Shown here piece by piece: positions 1-12,467 of a stretch of DNA of 64,000 nt. The position numbers and the translations under genes were made by a program. Origin of the DNA: Epiperipatus broadwayi (taxonomy: Eukaryota > Onychophora > Udeonychophora > Euonychophora > Peripatidae); the NCBI GenBank assembly GCA_028023455.1, contig JAQFVV010000042.1, positions 4,729,739 to 4,793,738 on the forward strand, written 5' to 3'. Within the stretch, counting starts at the first letter, position 1. Every line of letters starts with the position of its first letter. The notes below the pieces were generated by a model. That model was not told the origin of the DNA. It did no database searches and saw only the letters and a list, made by a program, of their open reading frames with translations.

Positions 1-100
1 TTTATTTTGAGGGAGAGAAAGACACTTTTTTTTTTTTTGTTAAATACTGCATTTTTGTCAATTTCTTAATGTGTATAAATTGTACAATAGGTATACATAT

Positions 101-1252
101 TGTAACGTTTATTTATATACGTTGCAAATATATTGGCATTTGGTAAAAGCTAAAAAATAAAAGTAAATTTAGAATTTTTTTTGACTAATTTTTTTTTTAA
201 AAAAATAACGTACAATGAAAGTTAAATTTTTCTTTCGTATTTTTTTTTACTTAACTGGAAATAAAAGTAGAATTAGAGAGAACAAAAGAATTCCAAAAGC
301 AAGTAAAAAAATAAGCTAAAAGAAAAATATTTTAGCTAATTAAACATGGCCGAAAAACTTGATAAAAAAAAATAGACTTTGTAACATAAATTTTGTAAAG
401 AATATGTAAGATTATCAACGGATATTTTGACAAACAAAAGATATGCGCAGAAGTCGGAAAACTGGGCCTCTAGAGAGTATAAAAGGCAGAGATCAGTTTG
501 AAGAACGTCTTGGTTTAGCTGATATTCTTTTGGTTGGTTTTGGATTAGAGAATCCAGACCACTCTACGATGAAAGTTATTCATACGAGAGTAGACCGAAG
601 CTTTAGCTGACATCATTACCGATGGACACCAGAGAAGCTTACGCGACTAGCCTATGGAACCAGCACCAAGATCAACTAATAATCAAAGGCCGTGAGCTCA
701 ATTCAAACCCAAAAAAACTATGCATAGTTATCTACTACTGAATTCACAAAACTTACCGGTAAGTTATGCTTCATTATTTTGATTGTGACAAAAGTAACGT
801 TTGCAAACAATTCTTAAAAATAAGCTTATAATAGGATCCCGATAGAGACTCTTATTTAACCAAGAACTTTGTAATTAATTATTCAGCAGTTATTTTTTTT
901 ATTATTAATGTTTCACGTCAGAATTAAGTGTGTTCTCTCCAATTTATTTGATAAATAATTTATTTCAAACATTTTTTATCTATTAGAATAAAAATATTTC
1001 TAATACCAATTTTCATTTGTGCGTTATTAATAATAGTTATTATTATTTATTATTAAATCTATTAGTAGTTTAATAAGATTTAAAAATATAATTTACCTTT
1101 GCCAATATGTTTGAATAAGCCCAGGAATAATAATCTTAAAAAATTAATTCTTGTTACGGTATGATGTAATACCGATTAGTTTAAAAGCATTTTTTTTTAT
1201 TTGTGAGATGTTATATGACGATTTCAGCGAATTCTTAGGAATTCTGGCGCCC
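101..1252 (+). other. Possible LTR-retrotransposon leader remnant
   Basis: The stretch starts with TGTAACG at 101, a common start of Ty3/Gypsy-type LTRs. It has a TATA box (TATAAAAGG, 478-486) in a patch from about 420 to 720 that is clearly richer in G+C than its surroundings. It ends with TGGCGCCC (1245-1252), which resembles the primer-binding site of LTR elements primed by tRNA-Lys. No gag or pol frame follows, no second LTR was found, and the base pair before TGGCGCCC is not the usual CA. It could therefore be a solo, decayed element, or a host promoter with chance matches. The order TGT - TATA - TGGCGCCC is what I see; the LTR assignment is inference. Confidence 0.28.
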
Positions 1253-3771
1253 AGATTAAATAAATTAAAAGCTGATTTCGTCAATAGCACAATTCTCAAC
1301 AATTAATAGGCCGGGTTGATCAGAAAATATAGCTATGTTTTTAGAATAGAAATATAACTTTCTTCTTTTTTGACATAGCTTGATCAACTCACGCGCAGTT
1401 TATATTAGCGTGTAGAGGCCTAGCAAAACGAAAAACGTTATAATATATATATGCTAAAAACACTTCTACATATGTATTGAAAACTATATAAAATCACTAT
1501 TCGTTTGGTGTAAAGGTTTTGAAGCTAATGTCAATAATTTTGTACGTTAAAACACAAAAAAAGACAAATAATATTCCTCGATGGTTCAATGGATTTAAAA
1601 CAACTATTTTTTATTCTGTACTTGGTAACACCCTTTAGAGGTAACCCCAAACCAGAAAGCCTCCAAGCATTTCTATGTACCATGCTCTAATTTTGAAATG
1701 TTATTCCCTCCCTTAAAATCATCTTTCAACTTTTTTTTACTCTCCATAAACCCTTACAGAATATCTTTTATATTTCTCATCACAAAAACATGTCTATTTT
1801 TTATCTTTATAATTTCCATTAACATATAATTTTTTTATCCATACTTTTAAACATTTCTACATTGTAAATCTTGATCTTCATTTCCCTGCAAATCCTAAAA
1901 CAACCAATCTTTTCTCCTCTTTTTACCTAATTATCCATATTTCTGTTACATATAAACAAACTTTTAACCTCTTTCTAAAATTCAATTTTAGTTGATTACG
2001 AAATAATCTTATTTTTATTAAAACTATTTGGCTATTTCAATTCTCAGTCTAATTTTTTATTTTTTATCACTATTTCCATGTTATCTAACTATCCAAATAT
2101 TTAAAATCTATAAGTTACTGTCCATGTGACTAAAAAAAGATAAATAAATTTCTCCAAAGTTTGCATATTGCTTTTTCCTTAGTTATTAATAATAAACTAC
2201 TTGTCTCAAGAATTTATTTTTGAAAGAATATTAATTTCAATTGTTGAGCTTATCTATTGTGATGTTTTATTAGAAAAAATTGAAAAATGTTAGAAAAAGA
2301 AAATCATCATTCTTGAAATTATTGGCATTCTTATTGTATATAGATGCTTTCCATAAATAATTACTTAATAAAATGTAGTTTTGAATAATGATTGTTTAAT
2401 AAAGAGCATGTTACAATTAAATGTTAATGGAAGCTAAATAAAAGCTAATTTGTCTAGTTGCTTCATCAATAGTTTTTGAATGTTCTTTTATACATATTCA
2501 AAAAGCGCATTCATCTATCCTATATATGTTAATTAAACTATATTAATAGTATTTTAGTAATAGTTTTAATAAGGCTGTTTTAAAGCATCTTGGAATTGTT
2601 TAGGATTACCAAATATGTCAAAGAAATTTTGTTCACTATTTGAAAATAAGAATAACATTATACTCATTTTAAAATATTTTAATAAAATATATTAATTTAT
2701 GTTACCTCAACTATTTTATTTGAAAAATTTGAATTATAAAATTAAATACATCAAATGAGTGCATTAAAAATATACGGACATTAATTAAACAGTAAGCAAA
2801 ATTACAACTTATTAACAATAGTAAGATCTAATCTAATAATAATAATCACTAAAAATTAGTTTCCTTCTAAAATGAAGGATTTAATAGATGTGAAATTTTA
2901 TAGGCAAATGAGTATAAATGAACCACAATATCCTATGAACTTCCAGTAATTAATAAAATACCTTTATTAATATGGATTAATACAGAACAAAGTAAATGCT
3001 ATTTCAACATATAAAAAAGCACAAAAACTAAAATATAAATACCTATGATGTAATAAAATTTGAATATACAATAATTATTGACACATTTATAAATACTATA
3101 AAGTAACTAAGCATTTTAAAACAGAAAATAACATATCATGAAGATCAGTGACAAAACCAAATTTGACAAATGAATTGTTATTACAAGATAAAAATAAAAT
3201 AACTCAAAATCACTTATACCCTACAAAAGTTGTATAAAATGACCCCTACTACAATTCACACCTTGAAGTATATTGCAAAATAATTTTACAATTTATAATT
3301 AAAAAAAAAAAGCCAATAATTTAACCTTTAAAAAATTCTAATGTAAAACGAATAAGTGAATAACAGAACAGTTAATAAAGCACAGATAAGTTATTTAAAA
3401 TGAAATATGTTTAACACCCCCCTCCCCCAACAGCTAGAAATATTTCTAAATATTAACACCAAATTTTGATGTGGTACAGAAAATGAAAATATCAACAATT
3501 TTATTTTACAGATATTCTAAAAATAATAAAAAGTAGCTAACAGAAGTAGACATTATGAACTTGAAAGAAAAAATGTCATAACAATCTAAGTAAAAAATAA
3601 AATTGTTAATGCTTGTCTAACAATTTTTTCTTCTTTTAAATAAAAAAAATATAAGCCTGACAGTTTCAGGGCTGATGATTGCTCTATTTACAGTAAGCAC
3701 AAATCTATTAAACTAGAATCAGAAATCATCTGAAAGAAAGTGACAATGTCAGTTTTGTGAAGTAAATATAA
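1253..3771. other. AT-rich stretch, no gene recognised
   Basis: About 2.5 kb of AT-rich DNA with dense stops in all frames. The only local structure noted is a weak inverted pair built on GTTGATCA/TGATCAAC at about 1314-1388. I see no transposon ends, RNA gene or coding pattern. Confidence 0.5.
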
Positions 3772-3916
3772 TTAAAACAGGCAAAACTTTCCATACAGTA
3801 TTGCCACTCACTGTAAGCCAGAGTGATCAATGGATGCCAGAAGGCTTATGCATAAAATCCCCATCTCTGGCTTTCACTGAGCGGCAATACTGTATGGAGA
3901 GTTTTGCCTGTTTTAA
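3772..3916 (+). mobile_element. Short foldback copy of family A
   Basis: This 145-bp element begins TTAAAACAGGCAAAACT and ends with the reverse complement AGTTTTGCCTGTTTTAA type terminus. The arms pair over roughly 55 bases (3772-3826 with about 3862-3916), including ATTGCCACTCACTGTAAGCC against the GGCTTTCACTGAGCGGCAAT segment. The centre holds the family-A segment that elsewhere reads CATTGATTACTCTGGC and GATTTTATGCACAA on the other strand. It lacks the hammerhead part present in the longer copies (5.2, 53.5, 62.5 kb), so it is an internally deleted or 5'-truncated, self-inverted copy. I could not fix a target duplication; flanks are AT-rich. Confidence 0.7.
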
Positions 3917-3951
3917 TAATAGTTATAATCAAACATAAGAAATTTAGTTTC

Positions 3952-4125
3952 AAAGAACAATGATTAAAATAAGCAAAAAAATCTAAGCAAATGAAATTCC
4001 AGGATAGAAATAAGACTTGTGAAAACAAAATTTCCTCTAAAGAACAATGATTAAAATAAGCAAAAAAACCTAAGCAAATGAAATTCCAGGATAGAAATAA
4101 GACTTGTGAAAACAAAATTTCCTCT
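3952..4125. repeat. Tandem duplication, 87-bp unit x2
   Basis: Two adjacent, almost identical 87-bp units (3952-4038 and 4039-4125), differing at about one position. The unit begins AAAGAACAATGATTAAAATA and ends in ATTTCCTCT. Since 87 is a multiple of three, an open frame runs through both units on the minus strand, but it has no other sign of coding. A recent local duplication is the simplest reading. Confidence 0.85.
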
Positions 4126-4611
4126 AAGGTGAGACTTTCAAGAACTTCTACTCCTTAATTTATAACTAATGAATAATCTTTGTGGTTAGATTGTTTAGTA
4201 AATTAGACTTACTGACTAACAGATAATACATACATATTCATTTTAATAGAAATTCATTTCAATTTTTGAAATCAATGGCTTTGAAATCTATACAACCAGT
4301 TTCACTACTTGCAATCCAAGGATTAATGTCACTCTTTTCCGTTGAATTATTTGCCAAACATTAGATCTACAAAATTTAATGCTTTTTCAATCTTCACTAA
4401 ATACTTACCGCATATTATCCATTTAATTTTAGGACCTTCAGACATAAATAATTTTAGCACAAATTCTCTTTTCCCCTTTTATTATTTCACAAATTGACAA
4501 TATGTTCTTATATATGCCCGCTTCATTATAAATTTTTCTTATTTTGAAACTTGTTTTTTTTTTTATTACATTATAAATGAAGCACATCAAAGTTTTTTTA
4601 GTCTTACACAG

Positions 4612-5385
4612 GGGATAGTCAGAGTAATCAAAAAATGCAAGACGGTTTATGCATAAAATCTCTACCTAGTGCCTACTCATCCAATATCGCCAGACTAGTT
4701 TTTAGCTTGTGGCTTTGAGCCTTGGCTCTAAGAGCACTGCATCTAGACCTTAGAATCTAATGCAACCCACCAACAGCCATTTTTTTAACTTATTAGTTAA
4801 CTATAAAGGGTTGAGTCCAAAATGAAAACAAAATAATGTTTTCAATTTAAGCTCATTATCTTATATAGTCCTACAGATCTGAACTCAATTCAGCATCCAT
4901 ACTTTTTGGTATCTTTGGTTCTTCAGTAACTACAGACACCATAATCCTATCACCATTCTTTATGCTTACACGAGCTGTTTACACAGAGGCTATCTTTATA
5001 CAGTAAAAAAACGAAAAGTATGGATGCTGAACTGAGTTCAGATCTATATGACTACACAAGTCAATGACTTTGAATTGAAACCATTATTATTTTTTTATTT
5101 TGGACTCAAAGCTTTATAGTTAGCTAATAAGATAAAAAGTGGCTTCTGGAGAGTTGCAGTAAATTAAGTGCAGTGCTCTCAGATCCAAGGTTCCTCACTG
5201 ATGAAAGCCACAAGCTAGAAAGTAGTCTGGGGATATTGGATGATTAGACACTAGATAGGGATTTTATGCACAAACATTCCTGCATCCACTGATTACTCTG
5301 GCTTGATGAGTGGTGCTACTGCATGAAGAGTTTAGCTTCTGTGTCATCAGCTTGTGTAAGCATAAAGAATAGTAATCATGTGATG
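4612..5385 (+). mobile_element. Long foldback element, family A
   Basis: The two halves of this element are inverted copies of each other. Left-arm blocks (CAGAGTAATCAA at 4620, CCTACTCATCCAATATCGCC near 4671, AACTATAAAG near 4800, CAGATCTGAACTCA near 4873) reappear in reverse complement and opposite order in the right arm (to 5310). The centre (4940-5000) carries an internal copy of the end sequence CTTTATGCTTACAC, which also closes the element near 5360-5385. The right arm contains an ancient but readable hammerhead (5183-5241); the left arm has lost the CTGATGA core. Related copies are at 3772, 13482, 53237 and 62459. Exact termini and target duplication are uncertain. Confidence 0.7.
5183..5241 (+). 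ncRNA. Hammerhead ribozyme-like motif, family A
   Basis: The core CTGATGA (5198-5204) and GAAA (5218-5221) flank a hairpin AGC-CACAA-GCT (stem II). Stem I forms from ATCCAA with TTGGAT plus an inner TTCCTCA/TGGGGA helix, as in the 53.5-kb copy. The GTC cleavage triplet is kept (5225-5227). Stem III is weakened: the second pair is G opposite G. Stem II pairs AGC/GCT here where the 53.5-kb copy has GGC/GCC, a compensatory change. Probably inactive or weak, but a clear relative of the better copy. Confidence 0.55.
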
Positions 5386-8195
5386 TTTAATTTTTTAGTC
5401 TCAGCAGAAATGTTACCATAATTAGCTTTATAAGATTATTTTAAATGAAAATTTAATTTTCAAAATCATAGCAGCAATATAGTATCACAAATGATAACAC
5501 TAGCCCTACAATGATAAAAAATGATGATTGCATGAAACAAAAAAATTGCTATTTTACAAGTGTGAAGCATTTTTTTTTTTTTACATTTATCATTTTTGAA
5601 AGAGCAGGTTGTTGAATTTTAGAAAGCAGGATATAGCAGTCTTACATTAATGGCATACATATTATAACAGTCGGGGAAGATCAGTCTTAAGTATCTGCCA
5701 TACAGGGAGCCACCAGGCTAATGGAACCTGGAAAATTTATATAGTAGGCAGATACGCGCTGTTAAAATCTAATTTTTTTTTTTTTTAACATGTTTTATTC
5801 TAACTGTTGGCCCATGCCACTAGTTCAGGGAGACGCAGAGATAATGTAAAATATAAATTCTTATTAACAAATATTTTCAATATTAAAAAAAAAAAAGCCA
5901 CTGCCATTGACGCATATATAAAATTTAGAATTACTTTAGTATAACTTTTACTTTAGAATTTAATTTACATTTTAACTTTTATTTTTAGAATTTAATTTAC
6001 GTTTTAACTTTTATTTTAGACATTCGCACAGATGAATTTAATATTTTATTAGTGTCGAGTATGAATAGACTACAGAGATTGCATTTGAAGAAAAAATATT
6101 CTATCCCCGATTTAACCTTAGACCAAAAGTTCACAGTCAAAACAACGCCAATCTATCTGATATATCGAAGTATTCAATGCAGCATGAATACGACAGCACA
6201 ATACCATACTGTTAGGAATGCACATCTGAACAGCATGGTTATAGAGAAGAAATTGTCTCTCGTCCAGTACAGGAATGTCACATCTGTCTGGCAAGAACAA
6301 TAGAAAAGAAAACTCCATAAGAAAGGATTCTGGTCCTTTTTTCCGTCTTACTATCCCATTCCATAGGCTAAAGGGGTGATCCAAGGAGCAGGAAATACGT
6401 CTGATTCCGATGGTCAGTACGAAATGGGACTTATTTTGCCCAAGTGTGGCGTATAATGTGATCCTGCACGTAGTGGATCTTCATTAACGTTACATTTACT
6501 AATTAAACCAATACATCCAATCTATTGACCCAATTTAATTGCGAAACAAATAACCTAAGATTTACCCTCCCTTAATTAAACTAATATAACTTTACAAATC
6601 TATGCAGTCATTCATGCCCGACTTAAAATTAACATTTATTAAGTTTATTTAAAAAAAAAAAAAATCCTAATAAAAACTTAAAAGAACGGAAAAAATAAAT
6701 TAATGGACATGATTTTTTAAAAAAATAATACATTCAATAAAAATAATTAAGAAATAATTTAGTCAGATAGGAAATTCTATTTCTATTTAAATATTGAAAA
6801 GTTTAGAATTTAGTTCTTATTGTTTCAAATTAATGTTCATTAGAGTTCATAAAGTTCTTACGGTTTTAAAAAGTTCATCCTTAACAGTTGCTTGCAATTT
6901 GGGATCCAACGTTAATTCCCCCGATATCATGTGGTCCGCAATATAGAAAAACGATGTCATTTCTCTCTTTTTTTTTTTTATAGAAAAAGTGAAGGAATTG
7001 AAAGTGCATCTTTCAATCCCTTTTCCTTCAACTCACTCCACACTAACACATATAGCACATCTCTGCTTTCACATCTCTATATTCTCAATTTATTTCCAAA
7101 CTTTTCCTTTTATATTAAACTTTTGGATGGAGTGGACATTGCATCATGATGATGATGATGGTTTCATTGAGGTCCATTTTCTGAGGGGTTTCTTTTATTG
7201 GCTATTTTGTTCCTATTGTTTTTTTTCTCTCCTATCTGACCTTTAATTATACATTTTGATATGCCCAAGGACTAGTTTACTTTAACTAATTGAAAATAAT
7301 CATTTCCATTTTACACAATACCATTAATTAAATTATTGTACATTCTTTTTATGTTTAAATCTTTTAAGTTTTTTTCTTCTGAAAATTTAGTTTTAAAATA
7401 CTTTTTTTCTTTAATAATTTCTTTTAATAATTTTTCATCTATGCAATTTTATATATATATAAAGTTTAGATGACTTAATTTTCAATTTTTAAAAACAAAT
7501 TTTATTTATTTATAATAATGTAACGGCATGTATGCCCGTTACAATATATACATACTTAAAAAATAAATTCTAATATTTATGCAGTAATAATTTTTTAATT
7601 GGGCCTTGTTAGACACTCCATGGAAATGCTGCTGTTTATAAAATGTATCTGAATATGGCAGCTCTTTTTTTGCAAACAATGTACAAAATATGAAGTTATA
7701 GAAGTGCAAGATATAAAATATGAAAACTAAATTCAGTGAAGAAAAATCTAAAATTCTAATAGTTAATGAGTAAAACTGAAAAATGAGTTATTTTGTCTTG
7801 AAGAAGTAAAGGAGTATATGCATTTAAATATGAAATGGAACATATTAAAGATAGTTAAGAATTTAAAGTTGAGAAGCCAAGTAAAAACCAGAACAGGACA
7901 ACTTAAAATCTAGCATGTTAACACAGTCAATAATTTGGAAGAGTGCAATGGTACCTATTTTAACATTTGAAAATTCTTAATTGCCAGGGAACAAAAATTT
8001 TTTAGACAGATCAAAAAAAACAGGATATTTGATGTTAACTGATTCAATATTTTAACAATTTTAAATTTTCATATCTGGCTCATCAAAAATGTAATACCAG
8101 ATGCAGTCAAAATTCCAAATTTTTAACCTGAAATAGAATTAAAGTTACAGTATTTAAAATCTCTAAAAAATTACAATTTGTGCTCTTACGCAATT
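5386..8195. other. AT-rich stretch with a less AT-rich, unidentified block
   Basis: No gene is recognised. A block at about 5640-6480 has less biased composition than the rest; it contains an inverted pair (GTATCTGCC near 5692 with GGCAGATAC near 5747). Translation of 6190-6330 in one plus frame gives several Cys and His residues but is interrupted by stops and matches no family I know; a decayed retroelement is possible. At 7519-7543 there is a compact palindrome beginning TGTAACGG and ending CCCGTTACA. At 7146-7161 lies a short GAT repeat. Confidence 0.4.
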
Positions 8196-9170
8196 AATTA
8201 CACAAGAAATTGTCAAGCGTTGGTGGTCAAGTGGTCAGCACAGCAGCCTTACAAGCAGTTGTCCCGGGTTAGCGAGTTCGCTTCCCGGTTGATGCTATGA
8301 CATATGAAAAAAAAAATTACGCAAGGAATGACTATTCAAACTAGAAATTATAAGATAAAAGCTACAACAACTATCAAATTTGTAGCTTATCCCCTATTGG
8401 AATATTTTAAATAAAATTTACATATGAAGGTCCAAGAAGAAATGATAGATTGTACATATTACCTATAAACAAAAGGTTCTGTTTACAAATTCACATTTAA
8501 AATAATCAAATCAAAAAATAGTCTGATCATTGTACTTAATTGAAGGAGAATGTCAAAAAAAAGAGAGTTTGGGCTATTTTTTGACTTTGCAAAAAAATGT
8601 TTGTTTTAAAATATGAGCCCCTGTTTTCTCATTAGAACAGGGAATCTATTACGATTCTGATAATCTAAAATTGAATCTACAAGGATTCCGATAATGTAAA
8701 ATTTTAAAATAGTTTCCACCTCTAAATATTTTTTATGACACAGTTGCTATTCATTTATTTCAGAAGATACACTTCATATCTAAGATTAGGATCAACATCA
8801 GATTTTAAAATATATATACTACTTTTCAGATACTTCAGTTGCAGTTTAAAAACGAAAAAGAATCTCAAATACATGCTACCATGTAAATGATTTTAATATC
8901 AAAGCTAAGTGGCATTGTGAAAATATTCATAGCAAAAAAAAAAAAGTCAGAATTCATAAAGAACAAATTACGATACGTTTTCAGCTGTTTATAAAAATTA
9001 AGTTTAACAATGATCCTATGGATTTTTTTTCTTCAATAAAAAATAACATATAGAAGAGAAATTGGTTGAAAAACATTTTTTCGATGCAAATCCAATATCA
9101 AATATCCCAAAACTCACCTGTATTAGATAAAGCATTACTAACAAAGGTATTTTCACGTAAAAAACATACA
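8040..9170. repeat. Dispersed repeat DR1, partial copies
   Basis: Segment 8040-8340 (interrupted by the SINE) resembles 12470-12580 and 22610-22740 on the same strand, with shared blocks such as AATTTTGCACT...ATGCAATTA and CAAGGAATG. Segment about 8943-9170 resembles, in reverse complement, 13230-13430 and 23500-23710, sharing AAACAGCTGAAAA, TTGTTCTTCAT-like and TCAGTAATAC-like blocks. Divergence is high. No coding potential is evident. The relation between the two segments (one rearranged copy or two) is not resolved. Confidence 0.5.
8211..8314 (+). repeat. tRNA-derived SINE with target duplication
   Basis: The unit has a tRNA-like head: an A-box-like TGGTCAAGTGG, an anticodon-arm-like CAGCCTTACAAGCAGTTG and a B-box-like AGTTCGCTTCCCGG, followed by GATGCTATGACATATG and an A-tail. 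It is flanked by 15-bp duplications with two mismatches (AATTACACAAGAAAT at 8196-8210, AATTACGCAAGGAAT at 8315-8329), as left by LINE-driven retrotransposition. The hairpin with TAC is closest in shape to tRNA-Val, but the GG-CCGAG-like D-arm in sister copies (43672) also recalls tRNA-Leu/Ser. It is inserted into a copy of repeat DR1. Pol III transcription from the internal boxes is the expected regulation. Confidence 0.85.
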
Positions 9171-12100
9171 AGTAGTTTTTTGTTAGACAGCTTTAAAATA
9201 AAATTTTCTCACTAGCAAAACTAAAAGTATATGTAATATGCAAGAACAATTATACTAACTTGCAAATAGAAACTTTTTTCCTATGGTAAAAACCGAAATA
9301 AGCAGGTTTTATTAATTTTGTTGTGCTGAATTCAATAATGCAAAATATTATTTTATCATTATGTAAAATTTTTGATAAAGTATTGATTGAATTCAATATA
9401 TTGCATATAATTGGTACTATGAAATATGCAATCTTATTTTTTTTCTACATTAAACAGAAGGACAGGTAACTTTGTAAACAGTAAGATGATTTGTGTGATG
9501 CTTTTGTTTAAGCTGGTGAAATAAATCTATGCAGTAAAATGCGTATTTTAAATCAGTGGTGTCAGTAACATTTAAATTATTAGCCTTACTTGAAATAAAA
9601 ATTACAGTTATCCATACATAATTTTATTAAAAATACAATCAAGAATATTTAAGGAAAAAAGTCTGTAGTATATACATATATAGCAAAACTACTTTTTAAT
9701 AAAGCAAAAAATGAATGAATCCAAGAAAATATAGTTTGTGGCAAAACATACAGCTGAATATGCTTTAAAATGCTTTTTACTGAGGATATTAAGTGCCAGA
9801 GATTTCAATAAGGCTTCTACAAATATAAGTATGTCTTCTTTTTTTTTTAAAAAAAAAAACAAACAAACAATCCTTTTCAGAAATTTGCCAATTTCATCCT
9901 TATGTTTTGCTTTTTAAATACAAAATTACAGATGTAGAGAGATATAATACACAGGCAAAACAACTTAACAAGCAAAATAAAAATTACATGAGTGAAAACT
10001 TAATCACCTACCAATTCATTCTAAAAAAAATACTTCGAAACTCATTATTGAATATTACTGTAGTCATTTTTGAATACTTTTCTTGGAAAACTATGCACTA
10101 CTACCAGTGCTTAGTCATTCTTCAAAGTAATTTTGGAAATTTTTCTGGAATGGCCATTAGACCTTTCAATCTATATCCAACAAACAATTTACTCTTATCA
10201 AAAACCACCCTATATACACTAAAACATATACTAGCTTTGATTTCTATATACTTTACAATAATAATCCTTCATCACTCTGCATCTCTTGTTATTCTACCTT
10301 TTCTCGAATATACTAATGCATATTATCAATAATATCCTAACTGGTTGTGAGATTAACTTTAGTTCTAAAATTCTCGCATTTTACTATATTAGACCCATTC
10401 TCAAAAGCAGTTTCTCAATTTGTATTCTGCTCAACCATAGGACTCTACTGATAAAATCCAGGATTCCACTATAAAATTAGTTTTTGAGTTTTAATAAATA
10501 AAATAAAATATGTAAGAAAAATTTATTTAAATAAGTTTCAAAAATATTTAATATTCCATAGAGAGAGGACCTGCATGATTAGTATCTATGGAAAATCGAT
10601 TGGGATTAAAAATAGATGAATAAAGCAAATCTTTACATTCAAACCGTTCACTTCTAGTAGTCATATCCGCTGATAAAATCAACTGTAGTGATGCAGCAAA
10701 TGATGGGCGCATCAGTCATAGACTGATAATGAGAAAGTTTTAACTGCATCTATATCATCACACTTATTGAACTTTCAAATTGTTTGGGATATGAAAATTA
10801 TAAAATCAATTATTAGAAACAAAAAAAAAAGTTTAACTTGTTACATTACTTCCAAGCTCTCAGTGAATATCTCTTGTTACATTATTTCTAAGCTCCCAGT
10901 GAATATCGTCATACATAAAGAATTTGCCTTCACCTGGATAACATAAACTGACTGGCATAGGTAACCAATATATTTTCAATTCTGACAGAATGCAGTCTCT
11001 TTTCACATTAATTTAACATTATTTAAACCATGATTGTTCTTTAGATAAGCCTTAATAATGGATTCAGGTAATTCTAAATATCAAGTGATATCTCCTTTTC
11101 ATTTTTTTTTTGCTAATTTTTAGTTTTAAAATTGATGACACTTAAGACATATTATAGTAGAAAAATCTGTCAGTATAAAGTAATTCCTAAAACAAAATAA
11201 TAGAAAATGAATTGTTAGCTGTATAAAAATCTACAAATAATTCTATTAGCACTCTCTGGTTAACATAAAATGATTACTTAATATTATAAATTGTACAATC
11301 TTAATAAGAAAATCAATTTACTAATATATAAAGATTATTCTTCCATATCTTTAAACCTATTTTATGATGAAACTACTTCAGTGCCATAAGTAATGATTTC
11401 AAATCATTTGTGTATTTTTCTATGCTTCCCTGTGACATTCTAAAATACATGAAGCAGATTACTTTTAGAAAGATTTCTTAATAGAGTGAATTTATTTTAT
11501 CTGTCTAATATGTTCACAAAATTAAATGTATCTCCTAAAAAAAAAATTTTTTTTTCAATACAAATCAAATTAAAATCATTAAAAAAGTTACAAAACTGAT
11601 CTATGGTTGATAAATAAAAAATATATATACTTATTTCCAACATTAAAACAACTTTTTAAAGAAATAACTGCGAAATTGATGAGGAGAAAAAATGAAACTA
11701 AACTCATCTAAAAAGAATAATTGTGGCATTAAATGAAACAAAATTTTAAAAGAATTTGTTTTTTTTTTTGTTATTTATATATATATTTTTACTTTTTTTT
11801 TTTGTTTCATTTATTATTAGCAAAAATTATCAAGGGCCAAAATTTTTATCAAAATGAATAGGTACCATGATTAAAATCAAAACTAGGAACTTCTATGCTA
11901 AAAGAGTCATAGATGTTGAAAAAAAGATTAACTAATTTCCAAAATAATAAATTACAACTATGATCTAAATTTTCTATAATTCTGCCCTTCCCCCATCTTT
12001 TAATAAAATCATCAAAATTAAATTTTCAATCAATTCCACACATTTTTTGTCTCATTTCATCTCACCTACAATATTTACAATTCTCAATAATGGTCAAAGA

Positions 12101-12467
12101 TAAATTTGTCCATAATATTGTTTTCAATAATTAATAATAGTTCATCACAATTGAAATATATTATTTCAATTGTGTTTAACTATTATTAATACTGTATTTA
12201 CAATTTTATTCTTCATTATTGCACATCATTTCATTACTTTCTTCTTGTATCAATATAGATATTTATCATACAATTTATATACTTGATCCACTTTTTCATT
12301 ATATCTATTTTTCCAACTAATAACTTGTTTCCTTTTCTTCAATATATTTCAATCAATATTTTTCCCACTCATAACATTTATTGTACTATAAATTTAATCA
12401 AACCTTTGTTTTATATTCCATTCCACACCATGTGATCAATTTAAAAAACTTAACCTTAATTTTTTTC
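9171..12467. other. AT-rich stretch, no gene recognised
   Basis: No recognisable gene or element ends. A 141-codon open frame at 9907-10332 has no motif I know and its composition matches the surrounding DNA. A 36-bp unit is tandemly duplicated at 10837-10872 and 10873-10908. A near-perfect palindrome lies at 12132-12188, with arms TAATAATAGTTCATCACAAT and its mirror. Confidence 0.45.
10837..10908. repeat. Tandem duplication, 36-bp unit x2
   Basis: Two units starting CTTGTTACATTA and ending CAGTGAATATC, with a few differences between them (ACTTCC against ATTTCT, CTCTC against CTCCC). No further copies were seen. Confidence 0.75.

Noticed and set aside
1314-1388. Inverted pair around GTTGATCA
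   Set aside because: Arms of about 10 bases with a long AT-rich loop; not above chance at this composition.
7146-7161. Short GAT microsatellite as LINE 3' tail
   Set aside because: No LINE coding or 3' end sequence next to it.
9907-10332. 141-codon open frame on the plus strand
   Set aside because: No motif, composition like the surrounding AT-rich DNA, no splice or promoter context; judged chance.
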